From assembly GCA_029778965.1 (NCBI GenBank), contig JAKPBL010000471.1:1-10348 (forward strand): a stretch of 10,348 nt of DNA. The letters are read 5' to 3'. Each line of letters starts with the position of its first letter. Positions within the stretch are counted from its first letter, which is position 1. The notes below the pieces were generated by a model. It was not told where the DNA came from and made no database searches. It saw only the letters and a list, made by a program, of their open reading frames with translations. Source of the stretch: Bacteroidota bacterium. Lineage in GTDB: Bacteria > Bacteroidota > Bacteroidia > Chitinophagales > Chitinophagaceae. The position numbers and the translations under genes were made by a program. Below are positions 1 to 6,399 of the stretch, piece after piece.

Positions 1-138
1 ATTGTACAGAAATGTTACAATCTTAATGGATTGTTGAAGAAACTAACTATGGTGGAAAGCGTGCCAACGCTGACTGTGTCGCGCGATTTTAAATAGCGTA
101 TGTTTTACCCGTCGGGTACCACCCGACGGGTAAAAAAA
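1..138. other. Left-edge intergenic region
   Basis: No credible coding sequence is seen here. The stretch lies downstream of the minus-strand PQQ sugar dehydrogenase. It holds a small dyad at 1-21 (ATTGTA and TACAAT arms around 9 bases), a 5-bp stem AGCGT/ACGCT at 58-71, and the strong inverted repeat at 103-135, which is listed separately. The 1-21 dyad could be an operator for a gene to the left, but that gene is outside the window and the arms are short. Confidence 0.5.
103..135. repeat. Perfect 15-bp inverted repeat with a 3-base spacer
   Basis: The arms TTTTACCCGTCGGGT (103-117) and ACCCGACGGGTAAAA (121-135) are exact reverse complements around ACC. The repeat starts 4 bases after the stop codon of the minus-strand PQQ sugar dehydrogenase, so it most likely forms the 3' end hairpin of that transcript. 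It is not a textbook intrinsic terminator. On either strand the T-rich stretch comes before the stem and the A-rich stretch after it, so no U-tract follows the stem except through the A/T base pairs of the stem itself. It may instead be an RNA-stabilising 3' hairpin, a factor-dependent terminator, or a dispersed intergenic palindrome. Confidence 0.8.
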
Positions 139-1404
139 TCATTTTCCTATCCTGTACAATCTGCCGCCATCCGTCACCGCATACAAAGCGCCATCCTTCC
201 CCTCGGTAATATCGCGGAACCGCTGCTTTTCATCTTCCAGCAAACGTTCTTCACCCACTACCTTGTTGTTCCTGATCTGCAGGCGGGTGATCTGGGTGCT
301 GCTGAGACCGCAGATAAAAAGATTGTTCTTCCATTCAGGGATAACATTGCCGGTATAAAAGACCATACCGCTGGGAGAGATCACGGGGTCCCAGTAATAC
401 ACCGGTTGTTCAAGGCCGGCTTTTTGCTGGATGCCGTCACCTACTTTCGGACCCGCATATTCGATGCCATAGGTGATGGTGGGCCAGCCGTAGTTTTTGC
501 CTTTGCGGATATGGTTCAGTTCATCACCGCCCCGGGGGCCGAATTCGGCTTCCCACAGGTCGCCCGTAACCGGGTCCCAGGCCAGGCTTTGCACATTGCG
601 ATGACCATAAGACCATATTTCGGCCCGTGCATTTTTTTGCCCTGCGAAAGGATTGCCCGGCGCCGCCTTTCCGTCTTTGGTGATCCGTATAATTTTGCCA
701 AGCGCCGCCTGCAGCGATTGGGCCAGCGGCCGGGTTTCCAGGTCTGATCTTTCGCCCGTGCTCACTACCAGGTAGCCCTGCTTGTCGAACAATATGCGTC
801 CGCCGTAGTGCAGGCTGCTGTTATGCGCAGGAGTGGCTTCGTAAATAACGGTAGCGCCCTCGATCGATTTTTCGTCGGCCGACAATTTTCCTTTGGCGAC
901 AGCCGTCAGGTTGCCGTTGGGCTTTTTGTTGGAAAATACCCAGTATATCATCCGGTTGGTGGAAAATGCCGGGTCAAGCGTCAGCCCCAGCAAACCGCCC
1001 TGGCCAGCGGCATTCACTTCGGGAATACCGGTTATGGGAGCAGATAATTTACCGTCGGCCCCCGCGATGCGCATATCACCTTTTTTCTCCGTGATCAGGA
1101 ACCGCCCGTCGGGCAGGGATACAATACCCCAGGGACCCGCCAGATCGCCGGTCAAAACGGTTGCTTTATACGGCGTTTTCGTAACCAGTACGTTGCCGAT
1201 CCGCGTTTGCCCGGCAAAAGCGGGCTTATAATTGGTATTGGGTGCTTTTGTTTCAACGCCGCCGGTATCTGCTGCCACTGTTTCAGAAGGTGTGGTGGCG
1301 ATATGGGCGAATGGTTCGGCGGGATGCATATAATAGGCGCCGAGCAGCACCGCCGTCGCCGCAATACCCAGTATAGTCCACTTTTTTTGCAGTAAATTTT
1401 TCAT
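139..1404 (-). CDS. PQQ-dependent sugar dehydrogenase, membrane-anchored (GSDH family)
   Basis: A 421-residue protein of the glucose/sorbosone dehydrogenase family, the six-bladed beta-propellers related to soluble PQQ glucose dehydrogenase and E. coli YliI. Family members oxidise aldose sugars at the periplasmic face using PQQ and calcium. Family landmarks in order: GQGGLLG near residue 135, a catalytic-type histidine in LHYGGR (H199), YGHRN at 266-270, EFGPRGGDE at 287-295, KNYGWP at 303-308, SPSG near 344 and RFRD near 396. Residues 10-25 form one hydrophobic segment after a KK pair, followed by a low-complexity linker to about residue 65, so it is probably anchored by an uncleaved N-terminal helix or signal peptide. 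The ATG is preceded by an AT-rich leader with no Shine-Dalgarno. It stands alone and is divergent from the phosphodiesterase gene. The exact sugar cannot be told. PQQ dependence is a family property, and no pqq synthesis gene is visible. Confidence 0.92.
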   Translation of the reverse strand: MKNLLQKKWTILGIAATAVLLGAYYMHPAEPFAHIATTPSETVAADTGGVETKAPNTNYKPAFAGQTRIGNVLVTKTPYKATVLTGDLAGPWGIVSLPDGRFLITEKKGDMRIAGADGKLSAPITGIPEVNAAGQGGLLGLTLDPAFSTNRMIYWVFSNKKPNGNLTAVAKGKLSADEKSIEGATVIYEATPAHNSSLHYGGRILFDKQGYLVVSTGERSDLETRPLAQSLQAALGKIIRITKDGKAAPGNPFAGQKNARAEIWSYGHRNVQSLAWDPVTGDLWEAEFGPRGGDELNHIRKGKNYGWPTITYGIEYAGPKVGDGIQQKAGLEQPVYYWDPVISPSGMVFYTGNVIPEWKNNLFICGLSSTQITRLQIRNNKVVGEERLLEDEKQRFRDITEGKDGALYAVTDGGRLYRIGK

Positions 1405-1540
1405 GGTAATTATATCTAATCTAAAAAATCATACCAGCGAAAGGCATCCGTTCATCTCACAGTAACCCTTACACGAAGCAAGGTTGGCGCGACCGTTCGT
1501 TAACGGGGCAAATAAAAATACGAAAAAACGGCACAACTGT

Positions 1541-1548
1541 TAGATTTG
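1541..1548 (+). promoter_or_regulatory. Candidate Bacteroidota -7 box (TAGATTTG)
   Basis: TAGATTTG fits the TAnnTTTG consensus of Bacteroidota primary sigma-factor promoters at all six fixed positions. No matching TTTG -33 element stands at the usual distance upstream. Transcription would start near 1553-1556, which favours the ATG at 1570 over the TTG at 1546 as start of the phosphodiesterase. A chance match in an AT-rich gap cannot be excluded. Confidence 0.45.
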
Positions 1549-1569
1549 CCGGTAAAGAAACCCATCGGC

Positions 1570-2355
1570 ATGATCATTTTGCGCAGCCTGTTTGCAGGCC
1601 TTCTTTTGTTTGTCAATATGTGCACTGTTTCCGCCCAACCCGCTCCTAACCCGGTCATCGCGCACCGCGGCGCCTGGAAGAAAAGCGGCCTGCCCGAAAA
1701 CTCGATCGCTTCCTTACGGGAAGCCATTCGCCTCGGCTGTTATGGCTCCGAGTTTGATGTGCATCTTACCAAAGACGATGTTATCGTTGTGAACCACGAT
1801 GACGCATTTTTCGGCATCAATATCGCCGGCGCTACCTATGAGGAGCTCCTGGCAAAAAAGCATGCAAACGGCGAGTCCATTCCCACCGCCGAAGCTTATC
1901 TCCGGGAAGGCATGAAGCAAAAGCGCACAAAGCTGATCTATGAGATCAAGGCTTCTACCGCAGGCAAGGAGCGTACGCTTGAGCTTACCCGCCGTTCGGT
2001 GGCGCTCGTCAGAAAATTAAAAGCGGAGAAACTGGTTGAATATATCTCTTTCGATTATGATGCCTGCCTGCTTGTGCACCAACTCAATCCCCGGGCAAAA
2101 GTCTCTTACCTGACGGGTGATAAGTCGCCCGAACAGTTGCAGGCCGATGGGCTCTCGGGACTGGACTATCATTTCAGTGTTTTTGAAAAGGAGCCCGGCT
2201 GGCTGGCAGATGCGCTGAAGCGAAAGCTCATTACCAATGCATGGACGGTGAACGAAGCAGCGACCATGCAGAAGCTGCTCGACCAGCATATAGGTTTTAT
2301 TACCACCAATGAACCGGAACTGTTGTTCTCTTTACTGCAAGAGAAAAAAAGATAA
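1570..2355 (+). CDS. Exported glycerophosphodiester phosphodiesterase family protein
   Basis: A 261-residue GDPD-family TIM-barrel enzyme, expected to hydrolyse glycerophosphodiesters to glycerol-3-phosphate and an alcohol with a divalent metal. The family signature is clear: HRG at 32-34, PEN at 42-44, the metal-binding E-F-D at 61-63, the general-acid-type histidine in VNHDD (H76), and EIK at 125-127. The N-terminus has a hydrophobic stretch (residues 2-16) ending in VSA before Q23, a likely signal peptidase I site, so the protein is probably periplasmic. The frame stays open upstream to a TTG at 1546. The ATG at 1570 was chosen because the TTG overlaps a probable -7 promoter box and the ATG gives a normal short signal peptide. 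It is a single gene, divergent from the sugar dehydrogenase and convergent with the MocA-type gene 46 bp away. The substrate headgroup is unknown. Confidence 0.9.
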   Translation: MIILRSLFAGLLLFVNMCTVSAQPAPNPVIAHRGAWKKSGLPENSIASLREAIRLGCYGSEFDVHLTKDDVIVVNHDDAFFGINIAGATYEELLAKKHANGESIPTAEAYLREGMKQKRTKLIYEIKASTAGKERTLELTRRSVALVRKLKAEKLVEYISFDYDACLLVHQLNPRAKVSYLTGDKSPEQLQADGLSGLDYHFSVFEKEPGWLADALKRKLITNAWTVNEAATMQKLLDQHIGFITTNEPELLFSLLQEKKR

Positions 2356-2401
2356 CGGCAGCGAACGGGCTGACTAAGAAAGCCGGCCGATTCCCGCTTG
2401 T
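2356..2401. other. Convergent 46-bp gap without a clear terminator
   Basis: The gap lies between the 3' ends of the phosphodiesterase (+) and the Gfo/Idh/MocA gene (-). Only weak, imperfect pairing is seen (GGG with CCC arms and an inner GGCT/AGCC), and no T-tract follows it on either strand. No standard intrinsic terminator can be supported. Confidence 0.4.
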
Positions 2402-3484
2402 TTACAATAACACGGGCTGCCCCGTGCGCACCGACTGATCACAGGCAAAGGCAATGCGCAGGCTGTTCACGGCATCGTCGATATGATCGGTCAGGTCGCG
2501 GTCGTTTCTGATCGCATCCAGGAAAAACAACTGCTCCCGGCGGCAGAGCTCCAGGTGGCCGGGCTCATCGGCCAGGTCGATCCATTCGTCGGGCTCCAGG
2601 AACTCATTATCTGGTCCGATGGCTGCTTTGTGCCAGCGCAACGATTCGGTTTGCGTATGTACATCAACGGTAGCCGACATGCCCGTTGCCGCTGCTTTTT
2701 TGGCAACGATCGACACCGATCCCTTTGGGCCGATGACATCTTTCACAAAAAAGGCTGTTTCGCTGATCATTGGTCCCCAGCCCGCTTCGTACCAGCCTAC
2801 CGAGCCGTCTTCAAATTTTATCTGTAGCTGCCCGTAGTTATAGTTCCCTTCGGGAATATCATCGGTTAAACGGGCGCCGATGGCTTGTACCTGCACCGGC
2901 CTGCTGCGCACCATCTGGCACATGACATCGATATAATGTACGCCGCAATCGACGATGGGGCTGAGACTGGCCATGAGGGCGCGGTGCACGTTCCACATAT
3001 AGCCGTGGCTCTGCTGGTTGAGGTTCATGCGCATCACCAGCGGCTTTCCCAGTTGCTGCGCCACCTCGATGAATTTTTGCCACGACGGATGCTGACGCAA
3101 TATATAACCGACCACGAGCTTAACGCCGGCCTCACGCGCCGCGGCAGCCACCCCTTCGGCGCCTACCACTGTATCTGCCAGGGGCTTTTCGATAAAGACA
3201 TGGCAGCCTTTTGCGATGGCCAATAGCGCATAATTCTCATGCGTATCGGGATAGGTGGAAATGCAGACGGCATCGGGTTTTGTAGCGGCTAACGCCGATG
3301 CATAGTCGCTGAATAGCGGATACCCGCCACCGAGCGTTTCGTTGAGCTTTTCCTTGCTGCTGCCGCGCGATACGATACCGCATATTTCGAAAGCATCTTC
3401 ACGGTGATAAACGGTGGCATGTGCGGCGCCCATATTGCCGCAACCGACCACCAGTACACGGATGGGTTTGTCAGATCTGGTCAT
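2402..3484 (-). CDS. Gfo/Idh/MocA family oxidoreductase
   Basis: A 360-residue NAD(P)-dependent dehydrogenase of the Gfo/Idh/MocA family, which oxidises or isomerises sugars, inositols and derivatives. The N-terminal Rossmann fold starts with VLVVGCGNMG (GCGNMG at 14-19). The family EKP motif, carrying the catalytic lysine, is at 99-101 (FIEKPLA). The C-terminal alpha/beta domain holds D-x-G-x-H-x-x-D (D179, G181, H183, D186), where the histidine is the usual second catalytic residue. There is no signal peptide, so it is likely cytoplasmic. Its ATG overlaps the TGA of the upstream DUF4091 gene as ATGA (3481-3484), which implies translational coupling and a common pathway, probably processing of a sugar released by the hydrolase. 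The start is fixed by the overlap and by the nucleotide-binding motif 14 residues in. The actual substrate cannot be read from sequence. Confidence 0.92.
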   Translation of the reverse strand: MTRSDKPIRVLVVGCGNMGAAHATVYHREDAFEICGIVSRGSSKEKLNETLGGGYPLFSDYASALAATKPDAVCISTYPDTHENYALLAIAKGCHVFIEKPLADTVVGAEGVAAAAREAGVKLVVGYILRQHPSWQKFIEVAQQLGKPLVMRMNLNQQSHGYMWNVHRALMASLSPIVDCGVHYIDVMCQMVRSRPVQVQAIGARLTDDIPEGNYNYGQLQIKFEDGSVGWYEAGWGPMISETAFFVKDVIGPKGSVSIVAKKAAATGMSATVDVHTQTESLRWHKAAIGPDNEFLEPDEWIDLADEPGHLELCRREQLFFLDAIRNDRDLTDHIDDAVNSLRIAFACDQSVRTGQPVLL

Positions 3485-5223
3485 GGTTGTTTATTCAGCA
3501 GCGGTTTTACTTTTTCCAATTGCCGGCTGGCGGGTGTGGAAGCCAGCGACGCGATGGTAAACCCGGCCAGGCCCTTGTCGAGTTCGGCCAGTTCATTCCG
3601 GTTGTTTGTCGATGTGTACAGCTTTCGCAGGAACCGGATCTTTTCATAATCCTGGATGCCTTCGATCATTTTCTCAAAACGTATGGAACTGAGCGGGCCG
3701 GGATATACCTGGTAGGTATCGCCCGCCGGCCAGGCAGTGAACCGGCTATCGGTCATCGGATTGCGTGTCCAACTGTTGAATGCCCACCGCAGGTAGCCGT
3801 CGAGCCCCTGGGCGGCCGTATACCAGCCCATCCATACGTGCTCGTCGGGTGGAGAGAATGTAAACCCATTGGGGTATTTTTCCGTGCAGCAGGTGTACCA
3901 GGTGCTGAGTTTTCCTTCGGCGCGGCGGCGTTGCTGCACTTCCGGCGGAAAATGCTGGGCCGATGCCAGGCAATAGTCAAAAATGTCTTTTTCAATTTCA
4001 GGATGATAGTCACCCGCCAGGGTCACTTTCCACTGCGGGTCGATCTTCTTCAGCAGGCCGATGACTGCTTTCATTGCGTCCATCGGGCGTTCATCCATCG
4101 CAATGGCTGTTATGTTAAACCAGCCTTTTTCTTTCAGGTGCCGGGTAAAATCTGTCAGCATGGGCGTCCAGAAGCGGTTGTAAGCATCGGTGCCGATGGC
4201 TTCGGTAAAAACGGTATCGCGCCCGGTGCTTTCGTCGAAGTAATTGAAGGCGACCTTCCAGGGAACCATGCTATAACAATGGATCCATTTGTTGATGCCA
4301 CAGTCCATCGTAAACTGCACATACTTGTCGAAGAGGCTGTAGTCGAAAGACCAGGTGCCGTCTTTTTTCCGGGTCCATTGAACAAGGCTGGGATAGTCGT
4401 CGTAGGTCTGGTGCCCCCAGGGCTCGTTAACGATGGAGGCGGTGATGGCTTTCTGCCCGGCACCGGCCAGCATCTGGTAATAGGGCTTCATTGCTTTAAA
4501 ATGTGCATCAGACCAGAGGTTGGTTTTGTGTACACGGGCGATGGCGGCTGGATGCTGCCAGAGGTCCAGTTGGTACGACCAGTCGGCAGGTGCGGGCAAG
4601 GTGCGGTCCAGCACCGTCAGGGTTACCGGCAGCATCAGGGGTTTGTCGGCTGCCACCAGCACAAACCCTTTATAGATTCCGGCGGGTGTTTCGGGTTTTA
4701 CCCGGAGGCTTATCCATACCGGTTGCACGCTGTCGGCGCCCACGCGAACGAATTTCGTTTTGGTATCGATCAGGTCGGCGACCTGCGAAGAATCGAAATC
4801 AGCCGGTTTACGGTAGCCGCATCCGTCGCGGAACTCATCGGTCCATACCGGTCTCACCTGTCCCACCGAAATATCTTCCTGCGAGATCACCCGGCCATTG
4901 TCGTCGCTCAAAGCCGTTCCCATTACGACCATGCCCGGCCGGGCTTTCCGGCTCCACAGCAGCAACTGCGTATGTATCCGTTCTCCCTTCCAGGCCGTGG
5001 GCGCCCATGATCCGGTGGTGTCACCTGCCGGCGGCACGTCGTAGGCATAACGCGTGCTGCTGTTTCCGAAAGCTACCCGGAGCGAATCGGTTTCCGGCTG
5101 CCAGCGGGCTTTCTTTTCTTCAGGCGTCAGGTGTACCGCCGCTGGTTGGAGCCGGCCGCTGTTGCGGGAATCACGGCTGCCCAGCGAGCAGGCAGCCAGT
5201 AACAATAAGAGGCAGTATCGCAT
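3481..5223 (-). CDS. DUF4091 / GH123-like glycoside hydrolase lipoprotein
   Basis: A 580-residue protein of the DUF4091 type, the catalytic domain class that includes GH123 N-acetyl-beta-galactosaminidases. The N-terminus is a lipoprotein signal (MRYCLLLLLAAC) with an LAAC lipobox and the lipidated cysteine at residue 12, so it is membrane-attached outside the cytoplasm. Residues about 45-210 look like a beta-sandwich domain and 215-520 like the TIM-barrel domain. The adjacent D377-E378 pair (AIAMDERP) matches the Asp-Glu pair that GH123 enzymes use in substrate-assisted catalysis. Aromatic-rich segments such as RWAFNSW near 479-485 fit a sugar-binding pocket. It is the first gene of a two-gene operon, coupled to the MocA-type dehydrogenase by a 4-bp overlap. 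Family assignment rests on recognition of the DE pair, layout and length; the true substrate may differ from GalNAc. Confidence 0.85.
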   Translation of the reverse strand: MRYCLLLLLAACSLGSRDSRNSGRLQPAAVHLTPEEKKARWQPETDSLRVAFGNSSTRYAYDVPPAGDTTGSWAPTAWKGERIHTQLLLWSRKARPGMVVMGTALSDDNGRVISQEDISVGQVRPVWTDEFRDGCGYRKPADFDSSQVADLIDTKTKFVRVGADSVQPVWISLRVKPETPAGIYKGFVLVAADKPLMLPVTLTVLDRTLPAPADWSYQLDLWQHPAAIARVHKTNLWSDAHFKAMKPYYQMLAGAGQKAITASIVNEPWGHQTYDDYPSLVQWTRKKDGTWSFDYSLFDKYVQFTMDCGINKWIHCYSMVPWKVAFNYFDESTGRDTVFTEAIGTDAYNRFWTPMLTDFTRHLKEKGWFNITAIAMDERPMDAMKAVIGLLKKIDPQWKVTLAGDYHPEIEKDIFDYCLASAQHFPPEVQQRRRAEGKLSTWYTCCTEKYPNGFTFSPPDEHVWMGWYTAAQGLDGYLRWAFNSWTRNPMTDSRFTAWPAGDTYQVYPGPLSSIRFEKMIEGIQDYEKIRFLRKLYTSTNNRNELAELDKGLAGFTIASLASTPASRQLEKVKPLLNKQP

Positions 5224-5436
5224 GTCAACTGTATAAGGAATAAAACTACTGGTTATGCAACCAAGTTTGCCCTTTTTACCGCAAAGAATTTTTGGTGAAA
5301 CGGGGCGCCTTTTTTCATAAGCGATTCAATACCAGGTGTATTGCCCGGAAGTCTTCCCCGTTCCTGCCACCGGCCTCCCTGCTTTCTTCCGGCGCCACCG
5401 GAATTGTTGCCGGGTGGTCGCAGCCTTCAGATAGAA
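5224..5436. other. Divergent intergenic region with a GC-rich structured block
   Basis: This is most of the 267-bp gap between the DUF4091 gene (-) and the rrf2 gene (+). The part next to DUF4091 is AT-rich and has an imperfect dyad at 5248-5266 (ACTGGTT and AACC-A-AGT arms), a possible operator for that operon. A GC-rich block at about 5341-5420 contains GGAAG-T-CTTCC (5347-5357) and repeated CCACCGG/CCGG elements that could fold. No open frame with coding character and no known riboswitch class was recognised in it. Confidence 0.45.
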
Positions 5437-5462
5437 AATAAAAGAGTTTTTTGTCTTTTATT
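5437..5462. promoter_or_regulatory. Candidate Rrf2 operator (9-8-9 perfect dyad) upstream of rrf2
   Basis: AATAAAAGA (5437-5445) and TCTTTTATT (5454-5462) are exact reverse complements around an 8-base centre, GTTTTTTG. A 26-bp dyad of this size suits a dimeric winged-helix regulator of the Rrf2 family. It lies immediately upstream of a TATTTTTG -7 box, where bound protein would exclude RNA polymerase. Seventeen bases of it (5447-5463) recur exactly, inverted, at 5934-5950 ahead of the hemoglobin gene. Autoregulation is inferred from this placement. Confidence 0.6.
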
Positions 5463-5465
5463 GCC

Positions 5466-5473
5466 TATTTTTG
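5466..5473 (+). promoter_or_regulatory. Candidate -7 box for rrf2 (TATTTTTG)
   Basis: TATTTTTG matches the Bacteroidota -7 consensus TAnnTTTG at all fixed positions and lies 17 bases before the GTG start, giving a short leader of roughly 10-15 bases. The nearest TTTG upstream (5450-5453) is only 12 bases away, shorter than the usual spacing, so the -33 contact may be weak or activator-assisted. The region is very T-rich, which raises the chance of a fortuitous match. Confidence 0.45.
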
Positions 5474-5490
5474 TGTTTTAAACAAAAAAG

Positions 5491-5922
5491 GTGTTTTCAA
5501 AGACATGTGAATATGCGATCAGGGCGGTCATTTTTATTGCCCAGCAGACCCGGGAGGGTGGCCGGGTAAGCATTAAAGACGTGGCCAGAGGCATTAACTC
5601 ACCCGAGCATTTCATTGCGAAGATTTTGCAGGAGCTGAGCCGTAAGGGACTGGTGCAATCGGCCAAGGGGCCTACCGGTGGCTTTTACCTCGACCACGCT
5701 TCCCTGCAGCAATCGCTGGCCGATTTTGTGCGGGCGATCGACGGCGACCGGGTTTTCTCGGGCTGTGGGCTGGGCCTGAAGCAATGCTCCGAATCGCATC
5801 CATGCCCCATCCATCACCAGTTCAAGTCGATACGCAACCAGTTGATGGTAATGCTGGAATCGACACAGATCGGCGGCTTTACCCGTGAGCTGGAGGCCAA
5901 GATGGCTTTCTTAAAACAGTAA
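5491..5922 (+). CDS. Rrf2-family Fe-S transcriptional regulator (NsrR/IscR-like)
   Basis: A 143-residue Rrf2-family DNA-binding protein. The start is GTG at 5491: the resulting N-terminus MFSKTCEYAIRA is the conserved beginning of Rrf2 proteins, and nearby ATGs are out of frame. The winged helix covers about residues 1-80 (recognition helix around SPEHFIAKILQEL, wing KGPTGGFYL). Three cysteines follow, C92, C99 and C105 (C-x6-C-x5-C), at positions that bind the Fe-S cluster in NsrR and IscR. The next genes encode an NO-type hemoglobin and an Fe-S/NO repair protein, so NO sensing through the cluster (an NsrR role) is the best inference, with general Fe-S sensing as the alternative. A probable operator lies before the gene and a second copy of its core lies after it. 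The symbol nsrR is not assigned because sequence alone does not separate the subfamilies. Confidence 0.9.
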   Translation: MFSKTCEYAIRAVIFIAQQTREGGRVSIKDVARGINSPEHFIAKILQELSRKGLVQSAKGPTGGFYLDHASLQQSLADFVRAIDGDRVFSGCGLGLKQCSESHPCPIHHQFKSIRNQLMVMLESTQIGGFTRELEAKMAFLKQ

Positions 5923-5933
5923 TTTTTTTACGT

Positions 5934-5960
5934 CAATAAAAGACAAAAAAGTATTTCATA
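5934..5960. promoter_or_regulatory. Second copy of the candidate Rrf2 operator, ahead of the hemoglobin operon
   Basis: CAATAAAAGACAAAAAA (5934-5950) is the exact reverse complement of 5447-5463 upstream of rrf2. The left arm AATAAAAGA (5935-5943) is intact. The expected right arm is only partly kept (TATTTCATA, 6 of 9 positions agree with TCTTTTATT), so this site is an imperfect dyad. It lies 33-49 bases before the hemoglobin ATG in a 60-bp gap, a suitable place for repressor control of the downstream operon. No clear TAnnTTTG box was found in this gap. Confidence 0.55.
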
Positions 5961-5982
5961 GCGCAAAACGAAACCGTTCCGC

Positions 5983-6375
5983 ATGGCGAAGGCAGACATA
6001 CAACATATAGAAGACATTCAACTGCTGGTAAATACCTTTTACGGCGATGTGCGGAAGAACCCGCTGCTTGGTCCCGTTTTCGACGGTATTATCGGCGACC
6101 GCTGGCCGGAGCACCTGGAGAAGATGTACCGCTTCTGGCAAACGGTATTGTTGGGAGAGCACACCTATTTCGGAAGCCCCTTTCCCCCGCATGCGCAGAT
6201 GCCGATCACCAAAACGCATTTCGATACCTGGCTGGGTATCTGGCGCCAGACGGTCGATGCCTTGTTTGCCGGCGAAAAAGCCGATGAAGCCAAATGGCGG
6301 GGCGACAAGATGGCCGCCATGTTCCAACTGAAACTCGACGCCCTCGGCAACAGTAAAACGCGCCCGCTGATCTGA
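5983..6375 (+). CDS. Group III truncated hemoglobin (first copy)
   Basis: A 130-residue group III truncated hemoglobin, a small cytoplasmic 2-over-2 globin. Family landmarks are FY at 19-20 (B10-type tyrosine), WPEH at 41-44 (an E7-type histidine), FW at 51-52, the proximal histidine H79 in THFDTWL, and TVDALF at 90-95. Members are linked to NO and peroxynitrite chemistry, as for Campylobacter Ctb, which is under an NO-responsive regulator. It is the first gene after rrf2, 60 bp away with a candidate operator in the gap, and is followed after 24 bp by the Fe-S repair gene. That setting supports a role in NO binding or detoxification. Compared with the second copy at 8956-9321 it has a longer C-terminal tail, roughly residues 118-130. 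The ATG has no Shine-Dalgarno sequence. Confidence 0.93.
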   Translation: MAKADIQHIEDIQLLVNTFYGDVRKNPLLGPVFDGIIGDRWPEHLEKMYRFWQTVLLGEHTYFGSPFPPHAQMPITKTHFDTWLGIWRQTVDALFAGEKADEAKWRGDKMAAMFQLKLDALGNSKTRPLI

Positions 6376-6399
6376 ATTCAATCACTAAAACATATCATC

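Noticed and set aside
1..160. CTGTACAAT at 152-160 as an inverted copy of ATTGTACAG at 1-9
   Set aside because: Nine matching bases, one copy inside the coding 3' end of the sugar dehydrogenase. This is easily a chance match.
3421..5010. A 529-codon open frame on the + strand
   Set aside because: It lies entirely antisense to the end of the MocA-type gene and most of the DUF4091 gene. Its translation shows no recognisable domain, while the minus frame has a lipobox, the GH123-type Asp-Glu pair and a coupled downstream gene. It is a GC-driven shadow.
5341..5420. Possible cobalamin riboswitch on the minus strand (GCCGGTGG and CCGG stems)
   Set aside because: The conserved B12-box core and the GCCACTGT-type element are missing, and the downstream gene has no link to cobalamin.
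5923..5933. T-run after the rrf2 stop as an intrinsic terminator
   Set aside because: No GC-rich stem comes before the T-run (the rrf2 3' end has no suitable inverted repeat), so read-through into the hemoglobin gene is possible.
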